A stretch of DNA of 64,000 nt, taken from positions 5,137,602 through 5,201,601 of the forward strand of contig NZ_KB913032.1 in the NCBI RefSeq assembly GCF_000384215.1. The letters run 5' to 3'. The translations under genes were made by a program, and so were the position numbers. Of this stretch, positions 35,812-43,966 are shown piece by piece (the first letter of the stretch is position 1; every line of letters starts with the position of its first letter). Below the pieces are notes generated by a model. It was not told the DNA's origin. It ran no database searches and saw only the letters and a program-made list of their open reading frames with translations. The stretch comes from Amycolatopsis alba DSM 44262 (lineage in GTDB: Bacteria > Actinomycetota > Actinomycetes > Mycobacteriales > Pseudonocardiaceae).

Positions 35812-37296
35812 ATGCGATCAAAGGCAACGACCTGCGCCGCCCTCGCGGCGGCACTGCTGCTCACCGGACCACCGGCCGTCGCGGCGGCCGGCGCGCCCGC
35901 ACCGGGAGCCCCCGGCATCGGCGACCCGCTCTGGCCGACCGCCGGGAACGGCGGCTACCGGGTCGAACGGCAGCGGCTGTCCTTCGCTTTCGCGCCGGAC
36001 CTCACCTCGTACACGGCGACGTCGCGGCTGAACCTGCGCGCGACCCAGTCGTTGTCGCGCTTCGACCTCGACCTGCTCGGACCCCAGGTCCGGTCCGTGG
36101 CGGTGGACGGGAAACCGGCGGACTGGCGGACCACGCCGGACGGCGAGCTGGTCATCACCCCGGCCCGGCCGGTGCGCGACGGCGCACGGTTCTCCGTCGC
36201 CGTGACGGTGTTCAACACCGCCCCTGACCTGCTGGAGAACCCGCCCCAGAAACCCGAGGACCTCGTCAACGGGCTTTGGCGGGCGGGCGACTTCGTCCAG
36301 CTGCACACCCAGCCCACGGGCGCGCGGCGCGTGCTGGCGGTGAGCGACCATCCCTCGGCGAAGACACCCACCACCATCGACGTCACCACATCCGGCAAGG
36401 CGACGTCGGTCGCGAACGGGCGGCTCGTGGCCACCGCCACCGTCGGCGACCGCACCACCCGCGTCTTCGACGAACCGCGGCCGATCGCCACCGAACTGCT
36501 CCAGGTCGGCGTCGGGCCGATCACCGTCACCCCTCGGCGTGGACCGGACGGGGTCGACCTGCGGTACGCGCTGCCGTCGGACAAGTCCGCGGAGATCCTG
36601 CCCCGGCTGGACGAGACGTACCGGACCGCTCTCGACTTCCTCGGGCAGCGGCTCGGCCCGTTCCCCGGCCGGATCGCGGGCGCCTACGCGACGCCGTCCG
36701 GCGGGGCGACGGAGACGCAAGGGCTCACCTGGCTGAACTCCGACCAGCTCACGCCGGAGAAGTTCGACGAGACCGGGGCCGACAGCGTCATCGCGCACGA
36801 ACTCGCCCACGAATGGTTCGGCAATTCCGTTTCCCTGGCGAAGTGGGGAGACCTGTGGCTGAGTGAAGGGCACGCGGTCTTCTACGAATGGCTGTGGAAC
36901 GAAGCGAAACAAAGGAACACGGTGGACACGGCCGCGCAGAGCGCGTACCGCTCGCATCGCTCCTGGATCGAGGAGAACGGGCCGATCGCCGCGCCGGACC
37001 CGGCGAGTTTCGGTCCCGGTGACAACCGCCCGTTCGGCTCCGGTGCCTACCAAGGCGGAGCGCTGACGCTGTACGCGTTGCGGCAGCAGGTCGGCGCCGA
37101 GACGTTCCAGCGGATCGAGCGGGCGTGGGTCGCCGAGAACCACGACAAGGTCGCCGGCACCGGGCAGTTCATCGCGACCGCGTCACGCGTGGCGAGCCAG
37201 GACCTCGGCCCGTTCCTGCGAAGCTGGCTCTACGCCTCGGGCACCTTGCCGCCGATGCCGGGCCACCCGGACTGGCAGGTGGACCCGGCATCCTGA
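35812..37296 (+). CDS. Secreted M1 family zinc metallopeptidase
   Basis: A 494-residue protein with a signal peptide (CAALAAALLLTGPPAVAAAG, cleavage near residue 26). The M1 zinc site is complete: HELAHEWFGNS at about 329 with the third ligand Glu about 19 residues on, in WGDLWLSEGHAVF. The exopeptidase GxMEN motif is not seen; its place is taken by GGATETQGLTWL, which keeps a Glu. The length is about half that of full aminopeptidase N, as in a compact group of secreted M1 enzymes. The start at 35812 avoids reading through the repeats. It is convergent with the siderophore permease, seven bases away. Confidence 0.85.
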   Translation: MRSKATTCAALAAALLLTGPPAVAAAGAPAPGAPGIGDPLWPTAGNGGYRVERQRLSFAFAPDLTSYTATSRLNLRATQSLSRFDLDLLGPQVRSVAVDGKPADWRTTPDGELVITPARPVRDGARFSVAVTVFNTAPDLLENPPQKPEDLVNGLWRAGDFVQLHTQPTGARRVLAVSDHPSAKTPTTIDVTTSGKATSVANGRLVATATVGDRTTRVFDEPRPIATELLQVGVGPITVTPRRGPDGVDLRYALPSDKSAEILPRLDETYRTALDFLGQRLGPFPGRIAGAYATPSGGATETQGLTWLNSDQLTPEKFDETGADSVIAHELAHEWFGNSVSLAKWGDLWLSEGHAVFYEWLWNEAKQRNTVDTAAQSAYRSHRSWIEENGPIAAPDPASFGPGDNRPFGSGAYQGGALTLYALRQQVGAETFQRIERAWVAENHDKVAGTGQFIATASRVASQDLGPFLRSWLYASGTLPPMPGHPDWQVDPAS

Positions 37297-37303
37297 CGGG
37301 CTC

Positions 37304-39343
37304 TTACGGCCGGGTCTTCCAGAGCACCAGCACGAAGTACGGCGTCCCGACCATGGCGATCACCAAACCGGCCGGGATCTGCGCCGGTGCGATGACCGTC
37401 CGCCCCAAGGTGTCCGCGACGCTCACGAGCAACGCCCCGAGCGCCGCGGCCACCGGGAGGACCCGGCCGTGCCGTCCGCCGACCAGCGATCGCGCCAGAT
37501 GCGGCGCGACCAGTCCGACGAAAGCGACCACGCCGATCGCGGACACCGCGGCGGCCGCCAGGATCCCGGACGCTCCCAGGATCACCAGCCGTGATCGCTC
37601 GATCCGCATCCCGAGCACGCGCGGCGTGTCCTCGTCGAGGGCGTGCAGGTCCAGTTCGCGGTGCTTGACCCACAACAACGGCGTCAGCGCGACGAGCGCC
37701 AGCGCCACCGGCGCGATCTGGTCCAGGGTGCGGCCGTAGGTCGACCCCGAAAGCCAGGTCAGCGCCTTGGCCGAGTTCCACGGGTCGGAGACCACGATCA
37801 GCAGGGTGATCAGCGCCATCCCGGCCGACCAGACCGCGATGCCGATGATCACCAGCCGGTCCGAGTCCAGCCCCGACCGCCACGCCAGCCCGTAGACCAG
37901 CAGGAACACGACGGCCGCGCCGAGACCGGCGGCACCGGCGATCGCCCACGCACCGACCGCCGGGACGATGGTGATCAGCGTGATCGCGCCGAGCCCGGCG
38001 CCCGCGGTGATGCCGAGCAGGCCCGGTTCGGCGAGCGGGTTGCGGCTGACCGACTGGATCCCGCAGCCGGACACCGCCAGCGCGGCACCGGCGAGCAGCG
38101 CGGCCAGCACTCGCGGAAGTCGTTGGTCCAGCACGAAAGTGAGCGCGGTCCCGGTGTCGCCGGTGACCCAGTTCGCGAGATCGCCGAGCAGCACCATCCG
38201 GTCGCCCAGCATCAGCCCGACGACCGGGACGACGATCAGCAGCGCGACCAGGACGACGGAGATCGTCACGAGCCGCCGCCTCGAACCGGCCACCCCGACG
38301 CGTCCCGCCGGAGCCGGACGGCGCGAGCCACTGGCCCGGCCGCGCCGTGCCAGCCACACCATCACGGCGGCGCCGACGATCGTGGTCACCACGCCGGTCG
38401 GCACCCGTACGGCGGCGGCCGAGCCCATGATCGCCCGCAGGACGACGTCGGCGCCGAGCACCGTCACCACGCCGACCAGCCCGGACACCGGCAGCAGCGT
38501 GCGGTGCTTGGCGATCGGCAGCAGCAGTTTCGTGATCACCGGCGCGCTCAGCCCGACGAACCCGACCGGTCCGGCGACGGTCACCGCCGCCGCGGTCAGC
38601 GCGACGGTCAGCACGATCGCACTGACCCGCGTCCGGCGGACCCGCAGGCCGAGCACGGTCGCGTTGTCGTCGCCGAGGGCGAGGACGTCGAGTTTGCGGC
38701 CCATCGCGACGAGCGCGACCACGGCGACCACCACGATCGGTGTCATCTGCCCGGTCGCGCGCAGATCGGACACCGTCAGCGAACCGCTGCCCCAGGCGAA
38801 CAGCCCGGACGTCTCCTGCTCGAACATGAGCAGCAGCAGGATGGTCACCGACTGGACGGCCAGCAGCACCGCCGAGCCGACGAGCACCAGCCGCGGGCTC
38901 GCGGAGCCACCACCCGCCAGGCCCAGCACGATGACGGCCGCCACGAGCCCGCCCACGAACGCCGCGCCACCGACCGGGACCAGCGGCAGCGAAAGGCCGA
39001 ACGCGGAGATGGCCACCACGGCGAAATGCGCGCCCGCGTTGACCGCGAGCGTGTCCGGCGAGGCGAGCGGGTTCCGTGCCACGGACTGCATTCCCGCGCC
39101 CGCGACCCCGAGCGCGACCCCGAGCAGCAACGCGGCGAGCAGCCGGGGGACGCGCGAACCCTCCAGTACGGCAAGGGTTTGCGCGTCGCCGTGGCCGAAG
39201 ATCGCCTTCACCACGTCCAGCGGGCCGGACGTCGAAGTGCCCTGGGTCAGGTGGATGCCGGCGAGGACGGTGATCAGCACCACCAGCCCCGCCGACACCG
39301 CCGCGGTGCGCACTGCTTGCGGCGCACGCACTTCTTTCAGCAT
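37304..39343 (-). CDS. Fused double FecCD-type siderophore ABC permease (FhuB-like)
   Basis: A 679-residue membrane protein in which two FecCD permease units are joined. Each half has the family pattern: RLPR/VPRLLAALLLGVALGVAGAGMQSVARNPLASPDTL (half 1) and RLPRVLAALLAGAALAVSGCGIQSVSRNPLAEPGLLG (half 2), with VGFVGLSAPVITKLL and VAFVGLVAPHLARSLVG as the paired ATPase-contact loops. A basic linker (ARRGRASGSRRPAP) lies near residue 350. Such fusions replace the usual two genes, as in FhuB. The ATG at 39343 overlaps the binding protein's TGA by one base. The operon imports an iron chelate. Confidence 0.9.
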   Translation of the reverse strand: MLKEVRAPQAVRTAAVSAGLVVLITVLAGIHLTQGTSTSGPLDVVKAIFGHGDAQTLAVLEGSRVPRLLAALLLGVALGVAGAGMQSVARNPLASPDTLAVNAGAHFAVVAISAFGLSLPLVPVGGAAFVGGLVAAVIVLGLAGGGSASPRLVLVGSAVLLAVQSVTILLLLMFEQETSGLFAWGSGSLTVSDLRATGQMTPIVVVAVVALVAMGRKLDVLALGDDNATVLGLRVRRTRVSAIVLTVALTAAAVTVAGPVGFVGLSAPVITKLLLPIAKHRTLLPVSGLVGVVTVLGADVVLRAIMGSAAAVRVPTGVVTTIVGAAVMVWLARRGRASGSRRPAPAGRVGVAGSRRRLVTISVVLVALLIVVPVVGLMLGDRMVLLGDLANWVTGDTGTALTFVLDQRLPRVLAALLAGAALAVSGCGIQSVSRNPLAEPGLLGITAGAGLGAITLITIVPAVGAWAIAGAAGLGAAVVFLLVYGLAWRSGLDSDRLVIIGIAVWSAGMALITLLIVVSDPWNSAKALTWLSGSTYGRTLDQIAPVALALVALTPLLWVKHRELDLHALDEDTPRVLGMRIERSRLVILGASGILAAAAVSAIGVVAFVGLVAPHLARSLVGGRHGRVLPVAAALGALLVSVADTLGRTVIAPAQIPAGLVIAMVGTPYFVLVLWKTRP

Positions 39344-40317
39344 CAGGCGGTGACGGCCTTCACGATCTGGTCGGCGGTCATGATGACCGACTTCGGCCCG
39401 CCGAAGGTCCACGTGCCGGATTCCAGCTTGTGGATCTTCTTCGACACCACGAACGGCAGCCGCTGGTAGACGGCGTTCTGCGCGAGCCCGGTGGTGAAGA
39501 CGTCCTCTTCGGACGCGCTGTAGAACAGCACGGTCTTCGGGTCGGTGATCGCGGTCAGGCCCTCGACGTCGGTCTGGCCGAGACCCCACTGCGGGTCGAC
39601 CTTGCCGGTCCAGACGTTCTTGAGGCCGACGGCCTCGGCGGTGTCGGAGACCAGCGAACCCTTGCCGAACGGGCGGACGCTGACGGTGCTGCCTTCGAGG
39701 TAGCCGTCGGCCATCAGGAACGGGGTGCCCGCGGCGCCCTTGCCCTCGACGGCCTTCTTGCCCTCGGCGAGCTTGGCGTCCATTTCGGACAGTTGCTTGT
39801 CCGCCTCGGTCTCCTTGCCGACCGTTTTGGCGATCAGCTTGAAGTCCTCGCGCAGCCGGTCGAAGTTCCGGGCCGCGTCGCTGGACTTGGTGACCACGAC
39901 CGGCACGTACTTCTCGATCTGCGGCACCAGGGTCGAGTCGCGCTCGTCGGCGATGATGACGACGTCGGGGTTCAGCCCGACGATCGCGTCGACACTGGGC
40001 TCGTTGCGCTTGCCGACGTCCTTGACCTCCGCGGTCAGCGGGACGGCCTTGTCCCAGACGTTGTAGCCCGCGACGTCCGCGGCGCCGACCGGCATGACAC
40101 CGAGCGAAGCGACCATCTCGGCCTCGCCCCACTCCAGCGCGACGACACGCTTGGCGGGCGCTTTGAGGGTGACGGCCTTGCCGCGCGCGTCGGTCACCGT
40201 GACGGGTCCGCTCGCGGCGGCTTCACTCGGCGCGGCGGCGGTGTTCTCGGTGGTGCCGCAGGCGGACAGCAGCAAGGCCGTCGCCGCGACGAGGGCGGCA
40301 GGGGTCAGCAAACGCAT
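39343..40317 (-). CDS. Iron-siderophore-binding lipoprotein of ABC importer
   Basis: A 324-residue class III binding protein. The lipobox LLSAC puts the lipid-modified Cys at position 20. TVTDARGKAVTLKAPAKRVVALEWGEAEMVASLGVMPVG is the usual start of the FepB/FhuD fold, and VDAIVGLNPDVVIIADERD its conserved first-lobe motif. It captures an Fe(III)-siderophore outside the membrane and passes it to the fused permease, with which it is translationally coupled. Which siderophore cannot be told; no siderophore synthesis genes are in the window. It is 17 bases downstream of the ATPase gene. Confidence 0.9.
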   Translation of the reverse strand: MRLLTPAALVAATALLLSACGTTENTAAAPSEAAASGPVTVTDARGKAVTLKAPAKRVVALEWGEAEMVASLGVMPVGAADVAGYNVWDKAVPLTAEVKDVGKRNEPSVDAIVGLNPDVVIIADERDSTLVPQIEKYVPVVVTKSSDAARNFDRLREDFKLIAKTVGKETEADKQLSEMDAKLAEGKKAVEGKGAAGTPFLMADGYLEGSTVSVRPFGKGSLVSDTAEAVGLKNVWTGKVDPQWGLGQTDVEGLTAITDPKTVLFYSASEEDVFTTGLAQNAVYQRLPFVVSKKIHKLESGTWTFGGPKSVIMTADQIVKAVTA

Positions 40318-40334
40318 TGTTCTTCCTGGTTTTC

Positions 40335-41150
40335 TCAGGCGGGCCTGGGCGAATGCCGCCCGAGTGGCCTGCAGTGGATCGCGCCCGTCACCGGGTCGTT
40401 CGCGACGTGGACGGTGACGCCGTAGGCCTGGGAGAGGTGCTCGGTGGTGAGCACCCGCCCGATGTCACCCGTGGCCACGATGGTTCCCTCGCACAGCAGC
40501 ACGACCTCGTCGGCGATGACCGCCGCGTGGTCGAGGTCGTGCAGTACCACGCCGACCGCGACGCCTTCGTTGGCGAGATCGCGGACGACGTCGAGGATCT
40601 CGATCTGATAGCGCAGGTCGAGATGGTTGGTGGGCTCGTCGAGCAGCAGTACGGAGGTCTGCTGGGCGAGACAGGACGCGAGCCAGACGCGCTGGAGTTC
40701 TCCGCCGGACAGTTCGTCGACGCCGCGTTCGGCCATCGGGGTCACGCCGGTCAGCTCCATCGCGCGGCGGACCGCGGCGGCGCCGTCGACGTCGACGCCG
40801 CGCCAGCCCGAGCGGTACGGGTACCGGCCGTAGGAGACGACGTCGCGCACGGACACCCCGCTCGGGGTGGGCCGGTGCTGGGTCAGCAGCGTGACCTGAC
40901 GGGCGAACTCCTTGCCGGACAACGCGTTCCCGCCCCAGACGGCGCGTTCGCCCAGCTGGACGCTGCCTTCGCGGGGCTTGTGCAGCCGCGCCAGCGAACG
41001 CAGGAGCGTCGACTTGCCGGAGCCGTTCGGCCCGACCAGCGCGGTCACCGTCCCGGCGCGCAGCGACAGGGACACGCCGTCCACCACGGCCCGCTCTTGG
41101 TGCGCGAGCACCAGGTCATGGCCGGTGAGCAGCGCGTCTTCCGTAGACAT
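40335..41150 (-). CDS. Iron-siderophore ABC transporter ATP-binding protein
   Basis: A 271-residue FepC/FhuC-type ATPase. Walker A is GPNGSGKST (40-48), the Q-loop region LLTQHRPTPSGVSVRDVVSYGRYPY is typical of iron importers, the signature is LSGGELQR, and Walker B with its Glu is LLLDEPTNHLDL. It is the first gene of the operon (ATPase, binding protein, fused permease). Its start codon overlaps an iron box (41150-41168), so the whole operon should be repressed by a DtxR/IdeR regulator when iron is plentiful. Confidence 0.93.
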   Translation of the reverse strand: MSTEDALLTGHDLVLAHQERAVVDGVSLSLRAGTVTALVGPNGSGKSTLLRSLARLHKPREGSVQLGERAVWGGNALSGKEFARQVTLLTQHRPTPSGVSVRDVVSYGRYPYRSGWRGVDVDGAAAVRRAMELTGVTPMAERGVDELSGGELQRVWLASCLAQQTSVLLLDEPTNHLDLRYQIEILDVVRDLANEGVAVGVVLHDLDHAAVIADEVVLLCEGTIVATGDIGRVLTTEHLSQAYGVTVHVANDPVTGAIHCRPLGRHSPRPA

Positions 41151-41168
41151 GAGGGGAGCCTAACCTAA
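41150..41168. promoter_or_regulatory. DtxR/IdeR-type iron box overlapping the start codon
   Basis: The 19-mer TGAGGGGAGCCTAACCTAA matches the consensus TTAGGTTAGCCTAACCTAA at 16 of 19 positions; the gene-distal half is perfect. It overlaps the first base of the ATPase ATG, so a bound repressor would sit at or just downstream of the transcription start, which suggests a short or leaderless message. Confidence 0.75.
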
Positions 41169-41222
41169 GGATCGGCCCTTCCTGATGTCGCGAGAGACAC
41201 AGAGCGCGGGGTGATTGCCCGG

Positions 41223-42092
41223 TTACCCGGCTCGCGCGACTTCCCGCCGTCGCTTGGCCAGCCGCTTCCCGACGATCCCGTGCCGCGGCCCGAACAGGTA
41301 CACCAGCGTGAACCCGGCGCCCTGCACCAGCACGATCATCCCGCCCGACGCGGTGTCGAGGTGGTAGCTCAGGTACAGCCCGGTCACCGCCGCGAGCACC
41401 GAGAACGACGGCGCGATCACCAGCATGCGGCCGAACCGGTCGGTCAGCAGGTACGCGGTCGCGCCGGGGATGATCAGCATCGCCACCACCAGGATCACGC
41501 CGACCACCTGCAGCGCCACCACCGCGGTCAGCGCGAGCAGCCCGAGCAGCGCGGCGCCGAGCACGCGCGGGTTCAGCCCGATGGCGTGCGCGTGCGTGGG
41601 ATCGAAGGCGTACAAGGTGAAATCGCGGCGTTTGAGCACCAGCAGGGTGAGCGTGATCGCGCCGAGGACGCCGATCTGGATCAGATCCGAGGTGTCCACG
41701 CCGAGCAGGTTGCCGAAGATGATGTGGTTCAGGTCGGTCTGGCTCGGCGTCACCGAGATCAGCACGAGCCCGAGCGCGAACAGCGTGGTGAACACGATGC
41801 CGATCGCGGCGTCCTCCTTGACCCGGCTGGTGTCGCGGACGACGCCGATCAGCGCCACCGCGAGGAAACCGAAGACGACGGCGCCCAGCGCGAAGGGCGC
41901 GCCGAGGACGTACGCGAGCACGACGCCGGGCAGCACCGCGTGCGAGACCGCGTCGCCCATCAGCGACCAGCCGATCAGCACCAGCCAGCACGAGAGCACC
42001 GCGCAGACCGCGGACGCGATCACCGTGGACGTCAGCGCCCGCACCATGAAGTCGTAGCTCAGCGGTTCGAGGAACAGGTCGTAGAGGTTCAC
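41223..42092 (-). CDS. Manganese/zinc-type ABC transporter permease (SitD/MntB family)
   Basis: A 289-residue ABC-3 family permease with about eight hydrophobic helices. SLMGDAVSHAVLPGVVLAY (about residues 43-61) is the family signature with the conserved Asp-x-x-x-His, and VGVILVVAMLIIPGATAYLLTDR contains the second conserved stretch. It is the last gene of a three-gene importer operon; its GTG/ATG region overlaps the ATPase stop by four bases. The metal is most likely Mn(II), judged from the binding protein. It ends 72 bases from the iron importer's start. Confidence 0.9.
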   Translation of the reverse strand: MNLYDLFLEPLSYDFMVRALTSTVIASAVCAVLSCWLVLIGWSLMGDAVSHAVLPGVVLAYVLGAPFALGAVVFGFLAVALIGVVRDTSRVKEDAAIGIVFTTLFALGLVLISVTPSQTDLNHIIFGNLLGVDTSDLIQIGVLGAITLTLLVLKRRDFTLYAFDPTHAHAIGLNPRVLGAALLGLLALTAVVALQVVGVILVVAMLIIPGATAYLLTDRFGRMLVIAPSFSVLAAVTGLYLSYHLDTASGGMIVLVQGAGFTLVYLFGPRHGIVGKRLAKRRREVARAG

Positions 42093-42832
42093 GCGGGTTC
42101 CTCTTCCCGTTGCAGGACATCGAGTCCGAAGGCCAGCGCGAGGTTCTCGGGCCGGAGCACCTCGCCGGGGGAACCGTGCGCGAGCACCTTGCGCATCAGC
42201 AGGATCGCCTCGTCGGCCAGGCCGGGCAGCGCGTGCAGATCGTGCGTGGAGATCAGGACCGCGGCGCCGTCGGCCGCGAGTTCCTTGAGCAGCCGGGTGA
42301 TCGTGGCCTCGGACCGCTTGTCCACGCCCGCGAACGGCTCGTCCAGCAGCAGGACACGGGCGCCCTGGGCGATCCCGCGCGCGACGAACGCGCGTTTACG
42401 CTGCCCGCCGGACAACTGGCCGATCTGCCGTCCGGCGAGTTCGGTCAGTTCGACTCGCTCCAGTGCCTGCTCGACGGCCTCGTGGTCGGCGCGGCGCGGC
42501 CGCCGGGTGAAGCCGAGCCGCCCGTAGCGGCCGGTCATCACGACGTCCCGGACCGACAGCGGGAACGACCAGTCGACGTCCTCGCTCTGGGGCACGTAAC
42601 CGATCGCGCCGGTCTTGCGGGCCAGCGCGGGGGTGGCGCCGTCGACCGAGACCGTGCCGCTGTCCGGCCGGACCAGACCCATGACCGTCTTGAACAGGGT
42701 CGACTTGCCGGAGCCGTTCATCCCGACGAGCCCGCAGACGTGGCCGTGTTCGAGCGTGACGTCGACACCGTCGAGCGCGAGGACCTCGCCGTAGTGGACG
42801 GTGACGCCCTCGACGCGGATCGCGGCGGTCAC
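42089..42832 (-). CDS. Manganese-type ABC transporter ATP-binding protein
   Basis: A 247-residue ATPase. Walker A reads GMNGSGKST (37-45), with Met where Pro is usual, as common in this actinobacterial group. The signature is LSGGQRKR, Walker B LLLDEPFAGVD, and VPQSEDVDWSFPLSVRDVVMTGRYGR is the family's Q-loop region with the SEDVDW motif of SitB/MntA ATPases. The start is the GTG at 42832, overlapping the binding-protein TGA as GTGA; the longer frame upstream is a shadow of the binding protein. It drives the importer formed with the genes on either side. Confidence 0.92.
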   Translation of the reverse strand: MTAAIRVEGVTVHYGEVLALDGVDVTLEHGHVCGLVGMNGSGKSTLFKTVMGLVRPDSGTVSVDGATPALARKTGAIGYVPQSEDVDWSFPLSVRDVVMTGRYGRLGFTRRPRRADHEAVEQALERVELTELAGRQIGQLSGGQRKRAFVARGIAQGARVLLLDEPFAGVDKRSEATITRLLKELAADGAAVLISTHDLHALPGLADEAILLMRKVLAHGSPGEVLRPENLALAFGLDVLQREEEPA

Positions 42833-43743
42833 GGCTTCGCTCCGGTCAGCGCGGCCACGATCGTCTTCGCGTCGTGGCGGATGAGGTCGAGATACGTCGG
42901 CACCGGGCCTTCGGGACCGGACAGGGAGTCGACGTAGAGGACGCCGCCGAACGCGGCGCCGGTCGCGGAGACGACCTGGCGCATCGGGGCGTCGGAGACC
43001 GTCGACTCGCAGAACACCGCGGGGACCTTGTTCTCCTTGACGAACCCGATCGCGCGGGTGATCTGCTGCGGCGTGGCCTGCTGTTCGGCGTTGACCGCCC
43101 AGATGTACCGCTCGGTGAGGCCGGTGTCGCGCGCGAGGTAGGAGAAGGCGCCTTCGCAGGTCACCAGCGCGCGCTCGTTCTTCGGCAGCCCGTTCAGCGC
43201 GCCGGTCATCTCGTCCTGGACGGCTTGCAGTTTCGCCTTGTAGGCGTCGCCGTTCGCCCTGAACACGGCGGCGTCGGCGGAGGAGACCTCGCTGAACGCC
43301 TTGACCATGTTGTCCACGTAGATCCCGACGTTCTTCGGCGACATCCAGGCGTGCGGATTCGGCTTGCCCTGGTAGGAGTCCTCGCCGATGGCGATGGGCT
43401 GGACGCCTTCGCTGACCACCTTGTGCGGTGCGTCGCTCTCCTTGACGAACCGGGCGAACCACGCCTCCAGGTTCAGTCCGTTGTCGAGGATCAGGTCGGC
43501 CTTCGCGGCCTTCTTGATGTCGTCCGGCGTGGGCTCATAACCGTGGATCTCGGCGCCGGGCTTGGTGATCGACTCGACCCTGAGCTTGTCACCGGCGACG
43601 TTCGCCGCGACGTCCGCCAAGACCGTGAACGTGGTCAGCACCACGGGCCGCTTGTCGTCCGCGCCGCCGGCGGGGCCGCCGCACGCGGTCAGGACGAGCG
43701 CCGACGCGGCCAGCCCGCAGACGGCCTTGAACAGATTCGCCAT
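42829..43743 (-). CDS. Manganese-type metal-binding lipoprotein of ABC importer (SitA/MntC/PsaA family)
   Basis: A 304-residue cluster A-I binding protein with lipobox LTAC (Cys21). Expected metal ligands are His67 in GAEIHGYEP, His131 in NPHAWMSP, the Glu of CEGAFSYLARDTGL and a late Asp in FCESTVSDAPM. A Glu rather than His at the third site and the lack of a His-rich loop favour Mn(II) over Zn(II). It is first in the operon, so it should lie directly under the operator at 43757-43774. Known relatives import Mn for oxidative-stress defence. Confidence 0.9.
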   Translation of the reverse strand: MANLFKAVCGLAASALVLTACGGPAGGADDKRPVVLTTFTVLADVAANVAGDKLRVESITKPGAEIHGYEPTPDDIKKAAKADLILDNGLNLEAWFARFVKESDAPHKVVSEGVQPIAIGEDSYQGKPNPHAWMSPKNVGIYVDNMVKAFSEVSSADAAVFRANGDAYKAKLQAVQDEMTGALNGLPKNERALVTCEGAFSYLARDTGLTERYIWAVNAEQQATPQQITRAIGFVKENKVPAVFCESTVSDAPMRQVVSATGAAFGGVLYVDSLSGPEGPVPTYLDLIRHDAKTIVAALTGAKP

Positions 43744-43756
43744 CCCATGAGTCTAG

Positions 43757-43774
43757 AGTTCGGTGCGCCGAACT
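43757..43774. promoter_or_regulatory. 18-bp palindromic operator of the manganese importer
   Basis: AGTTCGG-TGCG-CCGAACT is a palindrome with 7-bp arms, 13 bases upstream of the binding-protein ATG. Position and symmetry fit a DtxR-family MntR-type repressor. The gap 43775-43966 up to the Fe-S protein stop shows no gene. Confidence 0.65.
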
Positions 43775-43966
43775 TCCAACTCCCGTGTGCCTTAAATCTC
43801 TGGGCGAACCCGCGTCCGCGATCGACGTCGGCAGGGCGCGGCATGGTCAGACCGGTCAGGCCGAGCAGGAAGGGCGCCCTGCCACCGCGATAGCGGGGCC
43901 TGCGGCCGGGCGGGTTCACGCGTTGTGTCCGTTCCCGGCATGCATCTCAGCTCCGCCGACCGGTGC

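Noticed and set aside
43775..43966. Small gene or tRNA between the manganese importer and the Fe-S reductase
   Set aside because: The only frame is short and has no ribosome site, and no cloverleaf or CCA-end pattern could be found.
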